Assembly (NCBI GenBank): GCA_040752815.1
Contig: JBFMGC010000013.1
Location: forward strand, 1-64,000
Source: Candidatus Zixiibacteriota bacterium
GTDB taxonomy: Bacteria > Zixibacteria > MSB-5A5 > GN15 > FEB-12
Reading direction: 5' to 3'
DNA: 64,000 bases
Position numbers and translations under genes: made by a program. The notes beneath the pieces are model-generated. The model saw only the letters and a program-made list of their open reading frames with translations. It searched no databases and was not told the origin of the DNA. Position 1 is the stretch's first letter; each line of letters begins with the position of its first letter. Positions 25,001 through 33,641 of the stretch are shown here, in pieces.

Positions 25001-25993
25001 GCGCCCGATATAGAGAGCCTCGTCCACACCGGGGAGGGGTGGTCCGTCCGGGGGCGGCTCCTGCTGCGACCATGCAGCAGTCGACCAGTTGAGGGCAACT
25101 GTAACCTGATTTGGAAGCAACGGATCCACCGGCTGCAGAAAGCATTGGAAGAAGCCCACTTTGGGACGGGTAGTTGTAAACGGATTATCATAGAACCAGA
25201 TGTTCCACCACCCGCTGGGATAAAAGTACCATCCCTGACCGTAGTAGTTGGTGCCGTTGCCACCACCCCAGGTGCCGTCAGGATTGATAGTCGCATCGAA
25301 GTAGTTGACCCGTGGCGGTTCGTAAATGTCCGTCCAGTTGAGGGTAGGCCCATCCACCGCCCATACGGCATCGTCATTGAAATGGTCGATGCTCGATTTC
25401 CAGCCCCACTCATATGTGATCGGACTCGGGGCAAGTACGGCTGAGATCGATAGCCAATAGATAGTCCCCTGCTGCTGAGGGAATGGAGGCAACCCGGCTT
25501 GGTCGAAAAAGATGTTGTACTGAAAGTATGACTTGTGGTCATTGGGGACTATTACGTCAGGTTCCTTCGAGGGGTCGTACCAGGCCTCTATCGTGGGGGG
25601 ATCGACCTGCTGTACGAGAAAGTCGCTTACTTCCTGAAACCAAAGTCGGTTCCCTGGGTGACTAAATAGGGGTCCACTGCCGTCTGGATCCGGCACATCC
25701 GACCATATTCCGATCTGAAAGGACTGAATGGTGCCAACATCCCCGATTTGGTCACCGTCCAAATCCCGCCACGATCCCCAGAAGTGGATGTCGGTAACAG
25801 GACCGGTTTCCGAGCACTGCCAGTCATCCGCCAGGACAACTGGATAGACCGCATTGACGTCCCACCCCTGCTCGTCAGGTAGCTGCGGCCAGTGCATCTT
25901 GTGCCCGTCGGAAGGGACCCAGTGTGCCGTTACCGGCCCGGCAATCACAAGGCAAACCATCCCAACAACGAGCGCGAACGACATTTTGGCCAT
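22031..25993 (-). CDS. Large secreted multidomain protein: three W-rich domains, eight Cys-rich repeats, dockerin
   Basis: The 1320-residue protein has a signal peptide (MAKMSFALVVGM, cut near VTAHW). Domain 1 (about 22-400) opens with HWVPSDGHKMHWPQLPDE and has the pattern ADDWQC...GSWRD. Four GACCYPNGSC-type Cys-rich repeats of about 50 residues follow, the first three nearly identical. Then come domain 2 (LKWYQPPDF...ADFQC), four more Cys-rich repeats, domain 3 (LKWVQPPDL...ADDFQC) and a dockerin pair (TIGDVTTMIDAKF, TIGDITVLIDYLF). The W-rich domains resemble DUF7901. A surface or adhesive role is likely but unproven. The ATG at 25993 has AGGAG 7 nt upstream; the frame extends further without a start signal. 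It is a paralogue of the next gene. Confidence 0.85.
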   Translation of the reverse strand: MAKMSFALVVGMVCLVIAGPVTAHWVPSDGHKMHWPQLPDEQGWDVNAVYPVVLADDWQCSETGPVTDIHFWGSWRDLDGDQIGDVGTIQSFQIGIWSDVPDPDGSGPLFSHPGNRLWFQEVSDFLVQQVDPPTIEAWYDPSKEPDVIVPNDHKSYFQYNIFFDQAGLPPFPQQQGTIYWLSISAVLAPSPITYEWGWKSSIDHFNDDAVWAVDGPTLNWTDIYEPPRVNYFDATINPDGTWGGGNGTNYYGQGWYFYPSGWWNIWFYDNPFTTTRPKVGFFQCFLQPVDPLLPNQVTVALNWSTAAWSQQEPPPDGPPLPGVDEALYIGRQVIFNGPIPPEGLQLTETFNWPFNPEWVSVDIMGRNFIVRMGVISHECYRTSLDLAFVVTGSAPTGACCYPNGSCAVVTQAACVGGPAGGTYLGDGTVCLGDANGNGVDDACEGVAPTGACCYPNGSCAVVTQAACVGGPVQGIYLGDGTVCLGDANGNGVDDACEGVTPTGACCYPNGSCAVVTQAACVGGPVQGIYLGDGTVCLGDANGNGVDDACEQVLPQGACCRPDGTCYVTTAGLCTGAYLGDGTVCAGDNNGNGADDACENPQGELKWYQPPDFQFGDDVNCTYPPGATSGFLLAADFQCQLTGPITEIRVFGSWWHDYLPFGDPRRVRFVLSIHEDIPATGEDYSRPGNLICRMDSPPFVVVPIATNLQEGWFNPPSTWFPYPNGDAVCWQYTFDVSEFQCFQFGTVAAPKVYWLDVQAYPEDQAAVFGWKTSMPPWNDDAVWAAGVDDGSTIDWNELIFPSNHWYYAGRSADLAFGIYGVAGQPPTGACCYPNGSCAVVTQPDCTSGGGTYLGNGTACLGDVNPPNGVDDACEGVVPTGACCFDNGSCQLMMQAACAAAGGTYAGNGTVCAGDANMNGVDDACEGVVTMGACCYGDAAICVNTISTVCSQTYNGTWYAGQNCATFQCPVEATGACCYPDGSCTVVTQADCAASQGIYKGDGTTCVDVNGNGIADICETLEHLKWVQPPDLTPMGMDVMATQRVVLADDFQCTETGQITKVVVYGSWFQDMVPDHSQVYFILSFHEDIPAAGEDYSRPGTLNCLTVFAPGTYRYEPLPIALNEGWYDPSQELYLFPGDHQIFMYTFEIEDPCWRQTGTPSAPKVYWLDVQVQMPLEGPMFGWKTSREHWNDDAVWTLGQEPDQIPGWIELRYPLQHPLFPMSVDLAFEIYGVTAPSCCVGRVGDANSSGDDDPTIGDVTTMIDAKFITGTCDGVILCLPEADINQSGGANPTCDDITIGDITVLIDYLFITGQTLGLPDCL
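24345..24815 (-). repeat. Three tandem 159-nt coding repeats
   Basis: The same 159-nt period (53 codons) occurs three times, encoding the first three Cys-rich repeats. The first two copies are nearly identical in DNA over most of their length; the third is a little more diverged. This suggests recent expansion by slippage or unequal recombination. Confidence 0.8.
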
Positions 25994-26141
25994 GGTTCTG
26001 CTCCTGTCTCGTAAATAGAGACAATTCTGGATATTTTTATGTCGGCGCCCAACGGGCGCTGTGTTGATTGGATTTCGGCAAGTCGTCGGTCTGTGGAAGA
26101 ACTCGGCTTTGATGAAAAGACGGTAACCGGAATTCAACGAC
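25994..26141 (-). promoter_or_regulatory. Conserved structured 5' leader of the large dockerin gene
   Basis: The leader of about 140 nt aligns along its whole length with the leader at 29518-29669. It holds hairpin GCGCCC-AAC-GGGCGC (26045-26059) and hairpin TGTCTC/GAGACA (26005-26023) directly abutting the ribosome site. The paralogue has both hairpins with changed bases or length. Confidence 0.6.
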
Positions 26142-26170
26142 ATAATAGGTCTCTTCAGTCTACGTGTCAA
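26142..26170 (-). promoter_or_regulatory. Promoter of the large dockerin gene
   Basis: On the minus strand, TTGACA (26170-26165) and TATTAT (26147-26142) are separated by 17 nt. The paralogue has the same two hexamers and spacing. Confidence 0.8.
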
Positions 26171-26368
26171 GCTGTTTTTTGTGCCTACCGGAAGCACACC
26201 GACTGTGTGCTTAGATACGGATTGAAGTCAGATTCGGCTTTTCGGAAGGGGCCATTCAACCCGATGAATATCATCTGATTAGCGACGACACTTCGTGTCG
26301 AACTTTTAACAGGATCAGGCTGGTTCACTACCCTATGCACACGGGAATCAGGCTCCTGACAAAAAAAA

Positions 26369-26394
26369 GCCGCCCCGCTTGAGAGCGGGGCGGC
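26369..26394 (-). terminator. Intrinsic terminator of the second large dockerin gene
   Basis: An 11-bp GC-rich stem (GCCGCCCCGCT and its complement), 4-nt loop, and eight T on the minus strand. Confidence 0.88.
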
Positions 26395-26430
26395 CTCTGA
26401 AGACCAAGAGTCGGCAAGCTCGGCAACTGC

Positions 26431-29400
26431 TTAGAAACAGTTGAAGAGTATGACCACGCCCGGTCCACCGATAAACAGATAGTCCACCAGGTAGGTAATG
26501 TCGCCTATCGTGATCTGATCACAATCCGGAATTGCACCACCCGATTGGTTGATATCGGCCTCGGTCAGACACAGCAAGACTCCTTCGCACGTGCCGGTGA
26601 TGAACTTGGCATCGATCATCATCGTGATATCACCAATCGTGACCTGCTCAGCCGGGTCGAGATTGGCGTTGCCGACCACTCCGATACAGCAATCCCGGAA
26701 CGGGTACGGCTCGACACAGGTGCAGTCCACAGGCGGCGGCCCACCCGTGGCCAGGTAACTTGCCATATCCGTAACGTCGAAGCCATTGATACGACAGTCA
26801 CCGTTAAAGTCGCCGTTGGCGTGCACGACCGGCGGCGCGCCGACACCCTGAACGAAGGCAGCCAGCGCATTCAGATCCGCTACGTCTATATCACCGTCGC
26901 TGTCGAAGTCGCCCGGGTTCTGAAGCGCACAGGTATCAGCTTCGGTGACGCCGTAGATCTCGAAGGCCAGGTCGATCGACGCCGGGAACATCGGATGCTG
27001 CGGCGGATACCGTAACTCTCTCCAGTCTGACAGCAGAGCAGGCTCCTGGCCCATGGCCCAGACAGCATCGTCATTCCAATGTTCAACAGACGTCTTCCAG
27101 CCGAACATCGGTCCCTCGAACGGCATCTGTACCTGCACGTCGAGCCAGTATACCACCGGTGACGTCGGCGTGCCGGCCTGCTTCCAGCAGGGATCATCTA
27201 TTAGGAATGTGTACCTGAAGATGTTGCGGTCGCCCGGGAAGATGTAAAACTCCTGGCTTGGGTCGTACCACCCTTCCTCAAGCCCTCCAATCGATACCGG
27301 CTCGACCGTGTAGGTACCTGGAGCAAAGAGATTCAGACAGATTAATCTACCTGGCTTACTGAACTCCGGGGGTACGGCGGGGATATCCTCATGAAAACTC
27401 AGGACGAAAGAAACCTCGCCGTGGTCGGGTATCATGTCTTCAAACCAGGAGCCGTAGACGACAACCCTGGTTATCCGACCCGTCTCCGAACACAGGAAGT
27501 CATCGGCCAGCACCAGCCGCTGAGTGGCCATGACATCCATGCCCATCGGAGTCAAATCAGGCGGCTGTACCCATTTGAGATGTTCAAGAGTCTCGCAGAT
27601 ATCAGCCGTCCCGTCGCCATCGGCGTCATCGCAGGTGGTGCCGTCGCCCATATAAGTACCCTGGCCCGCTGCACATGAGGCCTGGGTAACAACCGCGCAC
27701 CCGCCACCTGTGTAGCAGCACGCACCTGTGGGCGTGACCGGGCACACGAACGTGGCGCAATTCTGTCCTGCGTACCAGGTGCCCTGATACTGCTGGGTAC
27801 AGACAGTTGACGTTGTGTTCACACAGATCGGCATGATCGGGTCGCCATAACAACAGGCTCCCATTGTGACCACACCTTCGCAGGCATCATCGACCCCGTT
27901 CAGGTTGTTGTCTCCGGCGCATGACGTGCCGTTGCCGGCATAAATACCGCCGGCTTGGGAGCAGCTGGCGGCTATCATCACCTGGCACGAGCCATTGTCG
28001 AAACAGCACGCGCCGGTCGGAAGGTACTGCTCGCAGATATCGGCAACACCGTTGCCATTCAAGTCAGCGCAGGTAGTGCCGTCACCAGCATAAACTCCTC
28101 CGCTAAACAAGCAGGCAGCCTGGGCTATGACGGTGCAAGAGCCGTCGGCGAAGCAGCAAGCTCCGGTCGGCAGCACCTGCTCGCAGGCGTCATCAATACC
28201 GTTTTGCGGGGGGTTATCTCCAAGACAGACCGTGCCGTTGCCCAGGTAAACACCTCCGCCGCCCACGCAGGCCGGCTGCGTTACGACGGCACAAGCGCCG
28301 CTGGGATAACAGCAGGCGCCGGTTGCGCTCGGCGGGCCCGTGACCACAAAAGCCAAGTCAAGCGACGTGGTGACGCACTCGTGGCTGATCCTGCCGCCCA
28401 TTACCATGACGTTTACACCCATGATGTCGACCGATATCCACTCGGGGTTGTAATCCACCGGTAACCGGAACGGCTCGTAGAGCTCCCAACCGCTCAGGCC
28501 GATCGCACCGGAGAAAATCACATGGCGCCCGATATATTGGTTCTCATCCACCCCCGGAAGTGGTGGCCCGTCGGGCGGAGGATCCTGGTTCGACCAAGCG
28601 TCGGTCGACCAGTTAAGAGCGATCGTTATGTTGGCCGGTAACTGCGGGTTGGCAGGCATCACGAAACACTGGATAAGACCCTGTTTGAAATGCTCATAGG
28701 TGAAAGGGTTGTCGTAAAACCAGATGTTCCACCAGCCAGTGGCCTCATAGAAGTACCAACCCTGGCCGTAGTAGTTGGTGCCTGTTCCACCACCCCAGGT
28801 TCCATCGGGGTTGATCACAGCGCTGAAGTCATTCACCCGGGGCGGTTCAACGATGTCGATCCACTGAAAGCTCCCGTCGAAGGCCCATACCGCATCGTCG
28901 TTGAAATGATCAATCGTCGATTTCCAGCCCCATTCAAAAGGAAGCTGGCTTTGATCAACGAACGCGGAAATGGACAACCAGTACACCGTGCCCGCTTCCT
29001 GTGGGAAATACGGCAAACCAAGCTCGTCGAAAAACACGTTGTACTGGAAATACGCGTCGTGGTCATTCGGAATCACGATATCGGGGTCCTTCGAGGGATC
29101 ATACCAGGCTTCGAGGGTCGGGGGGTCGATCGGCACCACGTGCGGATTAGATACTTCCTGGAACCAAAGACGGGTGCCGGGGTGGCTGTACAGCGGCCCG
29201 TCGCCATCCGGGTCCGGCACGTCGGACCAAATGCCGATCTGAAAGAACTGGATCACTCCTACGTCTCCGACCCTGTCGCCGTCGAGATCCCGCCACGATC
29301 CCCAGAAATGGAGATCAGTGATTGGGCCGGTTTCTGCGCACCGCCAGTCGTCCGCCAGAACCACCGGGTAGACAGCGTTCACGTCCCACCCTTGTTCGTC

Positions 29401-29517
29401 GGGCAACTGAGGCCAGTGCATCTTGTGTCCGTCCGAGGGAACCCAGTGAGCCGCAACCGGCGCGGCGACCGCCAGGCAGACCATTCCCAGGACGAGCGCG
29501 AATGAAGTTTTGGGCAT
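26431..29517 (-). CDS. Large secreted multidomain protein: two W-rich domains, five Cys-rich repeats, double dockerin
   Basis: The 1028-residue paralogue of the 1320-residue protein starts with a signal peptide (MPKTSFALVLGM, cut near VAAHW). Domain 1 is close to the paralogue (HWVPSDGHKMHWPQLPDEQG is shared). Five GACCY/F-type Cys-rich repeats follow, then the LKWVQPPDL domain. It lacks the paralogue's middle domain and three repeats. Its C-terminus is longer, with two dockerin pairs: DFDSDGDIDVADLNALAAF/DFNGDCRINGFDVTD and NLDPAEQVTIGDITMMID/TIGDITYLVDYLF. The ribosome site AGGAG, leader and promoter match the paralogue. It was probably made by tandem duplication and then remodelled. Confidence 0.85.
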   Translation of the reverse strand: MPKTSFALVLGMVCLAVAAPVAAHWVPSDGHKMHWPQLPDEQGWDVNAVYPVVLADDWRCAETGPITDLHFWGSWRDLDGDRVGDVGVIQFFQIGIWSDVPDPDGDGPLYSHPGTRLWFQEVSNPHVVPIDPPTLEAWYDPSKDPDIVIPNDHDAYFQYNVFFDELGLPYFPQEAGTVYWLSISAFVDQSQLPFEWGWKSTIDHFNDDAVWAFDGSFQWIDIVEPPRVNDFSAVINPDGTWGGGTGTNYYGQGWYFYEATGWWNIWFYDNPFTYEHFKQGLIQCFVMPANPQLPANITIALNWSTDAWSNQDPPPDGPPLPGVDENQYIGRHVIFSGAIGLSGWELYEPFRLPVDYNPEWISVDIMGVNVMVMGGRISHECVTTSLDLAFVVTGPPSATGACCYPSGACAVVTQPACVGGGGVYLGNGTVCLGDNPPQNGIDDACEQVLPTGACCFADGSCTVIAQAACLFSGGVYAGDGTTCADLNGNGVADICEQYLPTGACCFDNGSCQVMIAASCSQAGGIYAGNGTSCAGDNNLNGVDDACEGVVTMGACCYGDPIMPICVNTTSTVCTQQYQGTWYAGQNCATFVCPVTPTGACCYTGGGCAVVTQASCAAGQGTYMGDGTTCDDADGDGTADICETLEHLKWVQPPDLTPMGMDVMATQRLVLADDFLCSETGRITRVVVYGSWFEDMIPDHGEVSFVLSFHEDIPAVPPEFSKPGRLICLNLFAPGTYTVEPVSIGGLEEGWYDPSQEFYIFPGDRNIFRYTFLIDDPCWKQAGTPTSPVVYWLDVQVQMPFEGPMFGWKTSVEHWNDDAVWAMGQEPALLSDWRELRYPPQHPMFPASIDLAFEIYGVTEADTCALQNPGDFDSDGDIDVADLNALAAFVQGVGAPPVVHANGDFNGDCRINGFDVTDMASYLATGGPPPVDCTCVEPYPFRDCCIGVVGNANLDPAEQVTIGDITMMIDAKFITGTCEGVLLCLTEADINQSGGAIPDCDQITIGDITYLVDYLFIGGPGVVILFNCF

Positions 29518-29669
29518 AATTCTGCTCCTGTCTCCAGAAAAGGAGACAACTTTAGATATTTTTAGGTCGGCGCCCGACGGGCGTCGTATTGATTTGATTT
29601 CCGCAAATCGTCGGTCCGTAGAGGAACTAAGCTAAGCCGAAAAAGAACGGATACTCGGAACTCTACTAG
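29518..29669 (-). promoter_or_regulatory. Conserved structured 5' leader of the second large dockerin gene
   Basis: This leader is homologous to 25994-26141. Hairpin CGCCC-GAC-GGGCG lies at 29571-29583, and hairpin TGTCTCC/GGAGACA at 29529-29548, one pair longer than in the paralogue, ends at the ribosome site. Confidence 0.6.
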
Positions 29670-29698
29670 ATAATAGACCTATAGACCCTCGCTGTCAA
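29670..29698 (-). promoter_or_regulatory. Promoter of the second large dockerin gene
   Basis: On the minus strand, TTGACA (29698-29693) and TATTAT (29675-29670) are 17 nt apart. Confidence 0.8.
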
Positions 29699-29763
29699 GT
29701 CATTTCTGGCGGCTGTTTGATCTTGCGGGGCGTTTGAGTGGTGACCGCCTGCCCCCACTGTGT

Positions 29764-29904
29764 GGTCGGGCGAGCCTGCCCGAACTGTGCTGCCGGGCAA
29801 CCCTGCCCGAAAGGGGCCGGCAGAACACCGCTTGCGGCGGATTGCGAGTTGTCGTTCCAGACCCAGCAATTCAGTCTGTGGGCGCACGAGGACGTACGCC
29901 AACC
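29764..29904. repeat. Dispersed palindrome cluster
   Basis: Two adjacent GTCGGGC-type hairpins occur: 29765-29785 with loop GAGCCT and 29791-29812 with loop AACCCT. An AGGA-loop hairpin follows, whose bases 29884-29904 are an exact inverted copy of 10922-10942. The spacer holds no gene between the dockerin promoter and tRNA-Cys. Confidence 0.7.
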
Positions 29905-29956
29905 ACGTTGCACGAAAAAACGGCCTCTCCCCTCGTCAATTACAACTGGAATTAAA

Positions 29957-30028
<72 letters not shown>

Positions 30029-30035
30029 CAAAGAC

Positions 30036-30112
<77 letters not shown>

Positions 30113-30154
30113 CTTTAATAGCTTTTTTCGGCACCCGAATGCTCGGGCTCCATA

Positions 30155-30182
30155 AATATATGCCGGGGCTGGGGCTTGTCAA
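30155..30182 (-). promoter_or_regulatory. Promoter of the tRNA-Gly/tRNA-Cys transcript
   Basis: On the minus strand, TTGACA (30182-30177) and TATATT (30160-30155) are 16 nt apart. A GC-rich hairpin (GAGCCCGAGCATTCGGGTGC region) follows. Confidence 0.7.
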
Positions 30183-30265
30183 TCGAATTTGGCGGGTTCG
30201 CAACAAGTGCTTGCCAGGGGCACAGGCGCGGTTCTAATCGAGGCTAACCGAAAGGCGCCAGGTCG

Positions 30266-32149
30266 TTAACGCGCCCGGGCTAAGAGCGACTGGATAGTGG
30301 AGTCGAACCGCGGCCAGTACCAGGGCACCAGCTTCTGAATCCATTCGCGGTGCACCCTCATTCCGGCCGTATCATGAAGATACGCCGCCCTCTTGTAAAG
30401 TTCCATGTGGGATTCGAAGATGGTCGAGTCGGTTGCTACCAGGTTCTCGAAAATCGCGTAGGCCCGGTCGACATCGCCGAGCATCTGCAGGCTGAACGCC
30501 ATCTGGTGTACCAGATACGGGTTGTACGGCCGCGGCGACGCCTTGAGCGCGGCCTCGTAGTGGCGCATCGCCGTGCGGTGATCGCTCTTGCTATAGGCGT
30601 CAAGAGCCAGCTTGTACTCCTGCACATATTCCACTGGGTAATAGGGCACCAGCTCGCCGGTAATCGGCTTGCGTCGCTTAAAGATGCTCGAGATCACCCC
30701 CTGGCTCGTGCCGGGATTTCCGTAGAACCAGCCTACCGTGCGGTAGCACTCGACAAACTGGCGATAAAGCAACAGCGCTCGCTCGGCCGGAGCCGACGGC
30801 TTAATACCGGTGGAGAACATGATATAATCAGGGGACCGTTCGAGCAGGTATTTCGTGTTGTGCTTCTGTTCCTTCCAGGTCGTCTGCATGCCGGGGATTG
30901 GGTCCTCGGAATAGCGCGCAATCGTGGAATCGGTCAGGCCGACCATATCGATTATACTGTGCCCCAGCAACTTGTAGCCAAACATGCCGATCGTGGCGAT
31001 CGCTACCGAGAAGTTGGTCGAGTCGGAGTCTTTCAGCGCTCTGGCCTTGAACTGCATCTTGTCGACAAACGCGATCTCATTTCTATTGTACTGCTCGACA
31101 AACGCCCGTGGCAGCTTGTAGGTTAGAACGAGCATCACCGGCAACACAAGCACGAGGACCAGATACTGAGTCTTAATATGGAGGTTCTTGATACCCTCTC
31201 GAACTGGAAGTACCATCAGGAGCGCCCACGGCCCGAACAGCGGCATGAAGAAGCGATGCACCTTGAGGACGTCGCCGCCGATAACAATCACGTACGCGAG
31301 GTACAGAACCACGTACGACCATAGCGCAGTCAGCCCGGGCGCAAGCCTGCGCCACATCCAAAGTGGCACGACCAGCGCAACCAACCCAGCGTAATAGAAT
31401 CCGTAGTGCTTCACGAACTGGCCGGCGTACTCCAAGCCGTTTTTGAACTGATCCAAATCGAAACTGGTCTTGGCGTAAAACGGATTGGGGAGAATCGACC
31501 CGTAGTAGAAGAGCTTGAAACCAACAAAAGGTAATGACAACACAAAAGCGATGGCAGCACACACCAGACTGAAGCCTGGCAGGCGCTTGGTTTGCACCGC
31601 TTCGATCGCGAGAATAATGGCTGTAATAACGGCCCCCTCCGGCCTAAGCCATACCGCCATCACCAGAGCGAAAATCAACATCCAGTGTCGGCGGAGGTAT
31701 AACAGGAACGAGAGGAGCGCGAAGAACCCGAACGCGGCCGTCTCCAGCCCGGCCGGTGACCAGTACGCCAGCGACTGGTTGACACCAACGAGCAACACGG
31801 CAACATTTGTGTACCGTTGATTATCGTCGCCGAGCAGGTCCCTGCCCATAAGAAACGTCAACGCGATTATCCCGACCCCGAACAGCGCCCCTGCGAATTT
31901 GGACCACCAGATATAGTCGCCTCCCAGCACCCCCACCAGCAGCAGAAACGTGGTCCACCCGAAATTGGTGAACCCCTCGATCCTCTCCCCTATATTGTAG
32001 ACGAGCCCGTGGCCGTTGAGATAGTTGGCAACATAGCGATAGGAGATGTAGGCGTCGTCCTGAGTAAAGTTCAGCGAGTATACGAGCACCAAATAAGCCG
32101 GGACAGCCAGCACTAATGCCCAGTACAGTTTGAGAAGTCTTTCTGTCAT
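30266..32149 (-). CDS. GT-C-type membrane glycosyltransferase-like protein with C-terminal TPR-like region
   Basis: The 627-residue protein has about ten transmembrane helices. The first extracytoplasmic loop reads FTQDDAYISYRYVANYLNGH, then GERIEGFTNFGW. This Asp-Asp pair and the EGFTN motif are typical of GT-C polyprenyl-phosphate-sugar transferases such as the AftB-like family. The region from about residue 500 is helical and repeat-like (HRTAMRHYEAALKASPRPYN, then MLGDVDRAYAIFENLV), consistent with tetratricopeptide repeats. It would transfer a sugar to an envelope acceptor. It begins 8 nt after glycogen synthase, in a sugar-metabolism transcript. Confidence 0.75.
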   Translation of the reverse strand: MTERLLKLYWALVLAVPAYLVLVYSLNFTQDDAYISYRYVANYLNGHGLVYNIGERIEGFTNFGWTTFLLLVGVLGGDYIWWSKFAGALFGVGIIALTFLMGRDLLGDDNQRYTNVAVLLVGVNQSLAYWSPAGLETAAFGFFALLSFLLYLRRHWMLIFALVMAVWLRPEGAVITAIILAIEAVQTKRLPGFSLVCAAIAFVLSLPFVGFKLFYYGSILPNPFYAKTSFDLDQFKNGLEYAGQFVKHYGFYYAGLVALVVPLWMWRRLAPGLTALWSYVVLYLAYVIVIGGDVLKVHRFFMPLFGPWALLMVLPVREGIKNLHIKTQYLVLVLVLPVMLVLTYKLPRAFVEQYNRNEIAFVDKMQFKARALKDSDSTNFSVAIATIGMFGYKLLGHSIIDMVGLTDSTIARYSEDPIPGMQTTWKEQKHNTKYLLERSPDYIMFSTGIKPSAPAERALLLYRQFVECYRTVGWFYGNPGTSQGVISSIFKRRKPITGELVPYYPVEYVQEYKLALDAYSKSDHRTAMRHYEAALKASPRPYNPYLVHQMAFSLQMLGDVDRAYAIFENLVATDSTIFESHMELYKRAAYLHDTAGMRVHREWIQKLVPWYWPRFDSTIQSLLARAR

Positions 32150-32157
32150 TTATCGCT

Positions 32158-33639
32158 TCATTGGGGACCGGGCGCCAGTGATCGGTAGAGCGCCTCATAC
32201 CGGTGAGCCGACGCAGACCATGAGTAATCTACTCTCATGCCGGTTTTTATCAGTTTCGACCAGGCCTGGCGCCGCTGGAACAAAGCACGCGCCCTGCCCA
32301 GCGCCTCCATTAGCGCCGGAACTGTGAAATCATCGAACTGGAAGCCGGTGCCGTTTCCGCTGACTGGGTCATAATCCACCACAGTATCCACCAGTCCGCC
32401 TACAGCGCGCACTACCGGCACGGTACCGTAGCGCAACGCATACATCTGGTTCAAGCCGCACGGCTCGTAGCGCGACGGCATTAGAAACATGTCGGCCGCT
32501 GCCTGTATCAGGTGGGCGAGCGTATCGTTGAACTCAAGGAAAACCTTTAGCTTGTCGGGGTACCTGCTCTCGAGCCGTTTCAGGGCGCTTTGGTATTCCG
32601 CGTCACCGGCTCCCAGAATTATCATCTGGTAGTCGGACGAAAAAATGTCGCCGGCCGCGGAGATTAGCAGATCGATCCCCTTTTGCGCGGTCAGTCGTGT
32701 GACCATGCCGATCAGCGGCGTGCGCTCGCGTACCGGCAGACCGGCCTGGTTCAGCAGCTCCACTTTGTTCATCCGCTTACCGGTCAGGTTGGACAGCCCG
32801 TATCGGTGCGGTACTAACGAGTCGGTTTTCGGCGACCAAATCGAGTAGTCGACTCCGTTTATGATTCCAAAGAGATCGGCGGCCCGGTCCGCCAGCACGC
32901 CTTCGAGACCGCAGCCGAACTCATCGCTGGACTGAATTTCCCGGGCATAGCGGGGCGAAACCGTCGTGATCTTGTCCGCCATGCGAATGCCGCACTTGAG
33001 GAAGTTGACCTTGCCATAGAACTCCAGCGCGCCGGTCACTGCGTAGAACATTTCGGCGGGAAGATCGAGAGCGGCGAACCTGTCTCCATCGAAAAGTCCC
33101 TGGTATCCGAGGTTATGGATAGTCAGGATAGTCGCGCACCCGCCGATAACCGAGTCCCGCCCAAACTTCGTTTTCAGGTACGCCGGCACCAGCGCCGCCT
33201 GCCAATCGTGAACGTGAATAATGTCGGGGCGCCATTCCAGCCCGCGCGCGACCTCGATCACCGCCCGCGCGAAAAAGGCGAAGCGAAGATCGTTGTCTTC
33301 ATAGTCCTTGCCGGTCTTCGGATCGACGTACATCCCAGTTCGCCCGAAATAATCGTTGTACCCGACGAATAAAAACTCCACGCCGCGAGGACTTTTCCCG
33401 GCGCGCTCGACTGTAACATTGGCAGGGCCGTCGGTGTCGGCGACTTCAACCGCATCCAAGACCGGGGTCAGTCGATAAGTGAGGTTGCTGATCGACGAGT
33501 ATCTCGGCATTACCACCTTAACCTCGTGCCCCAACGCGCCGAGCGCCGCCGGAAGGGCGCCCATAACATCGCCCAGGCCGCCCGTACGGGCGTATGGCCC
33601 TGCCTCGGATGCGGCCATCAGAATCCGTAGCTTATCCAT
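32158..33639 (-). CDS. glgA: Glycogen synthase (GT5)
   Basis: The 493-residue enzyme extends alpha-1,4-glucan with glucose from a nucleotide sugar. The N-terminal ARTGGLGDVMGALP (17-30) is the GT5 nucleotide-sugar loop, with Arg18 where E. coli has Lys15. HVHDWQAALVPAYLK and TIHNLGYQGLFD are family hallmarks, and VTRLTAQKGIDLL with MPSRYEPCGLNQMYALRYGTV forms the C-terminal GT-B domain including the catalytic Glu. The ATG follows the GalT-like stop after two bases, so translation is probably coupled. Neighbours suggest a role in glucan storage. Confidence 0.92.
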   Translation of the reverse strand: MDKLRILMAASEAGPYARTGGLGDVMGALPAALGALGHEVKVVMPRYSSISNLTYRLTPVLDAVEVADTDGPANVTVERAGKSPRGVEFLFVGYNDYFGRTGMYVDPKTGKDYEDNDLRFAFFARAVIEVARGLEWRPDIIHVHDWQAALVPAYLKTKFGRDSVIGGCATILTIHNLGYQGLFDGDRFAALDLPAEMFYAVTGALEFYGKVNFLKCGIRMADKITTVSPRYAREIQSSDEFGCGLEGVLADRAADLFGIINGVDYSIWSPKTDSLVPHRYGLSNLTGKRMNKVELLNQAGLPVRERTPLIGMVTRLTAQKGIDLLISAAGDIFSSDYQMIILGAGDAEYQSALKRLESRYPDKLKVFLEFNDTLAHLIQAAADMFLMPSRYEPCGLNQMYALRYGTVPVVRAVGGLVDTVVDYDPVSGNGTGFQFDDFTVPALMEALGRARALFQRRQAWSKLIKTGMRVDYSWSASAHRYEALYRSLAPGPQ

Positions 33640-33641
33640 CT

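Noticed and set aside
32158-33639. Arg in place of Lys in the KTGGL motif of glycogen synthase, as a novelty
   Set aside because: To my knowledge RTGGL forms occur in other bacterial GT5 enzymes, so it is not remarkable alone.
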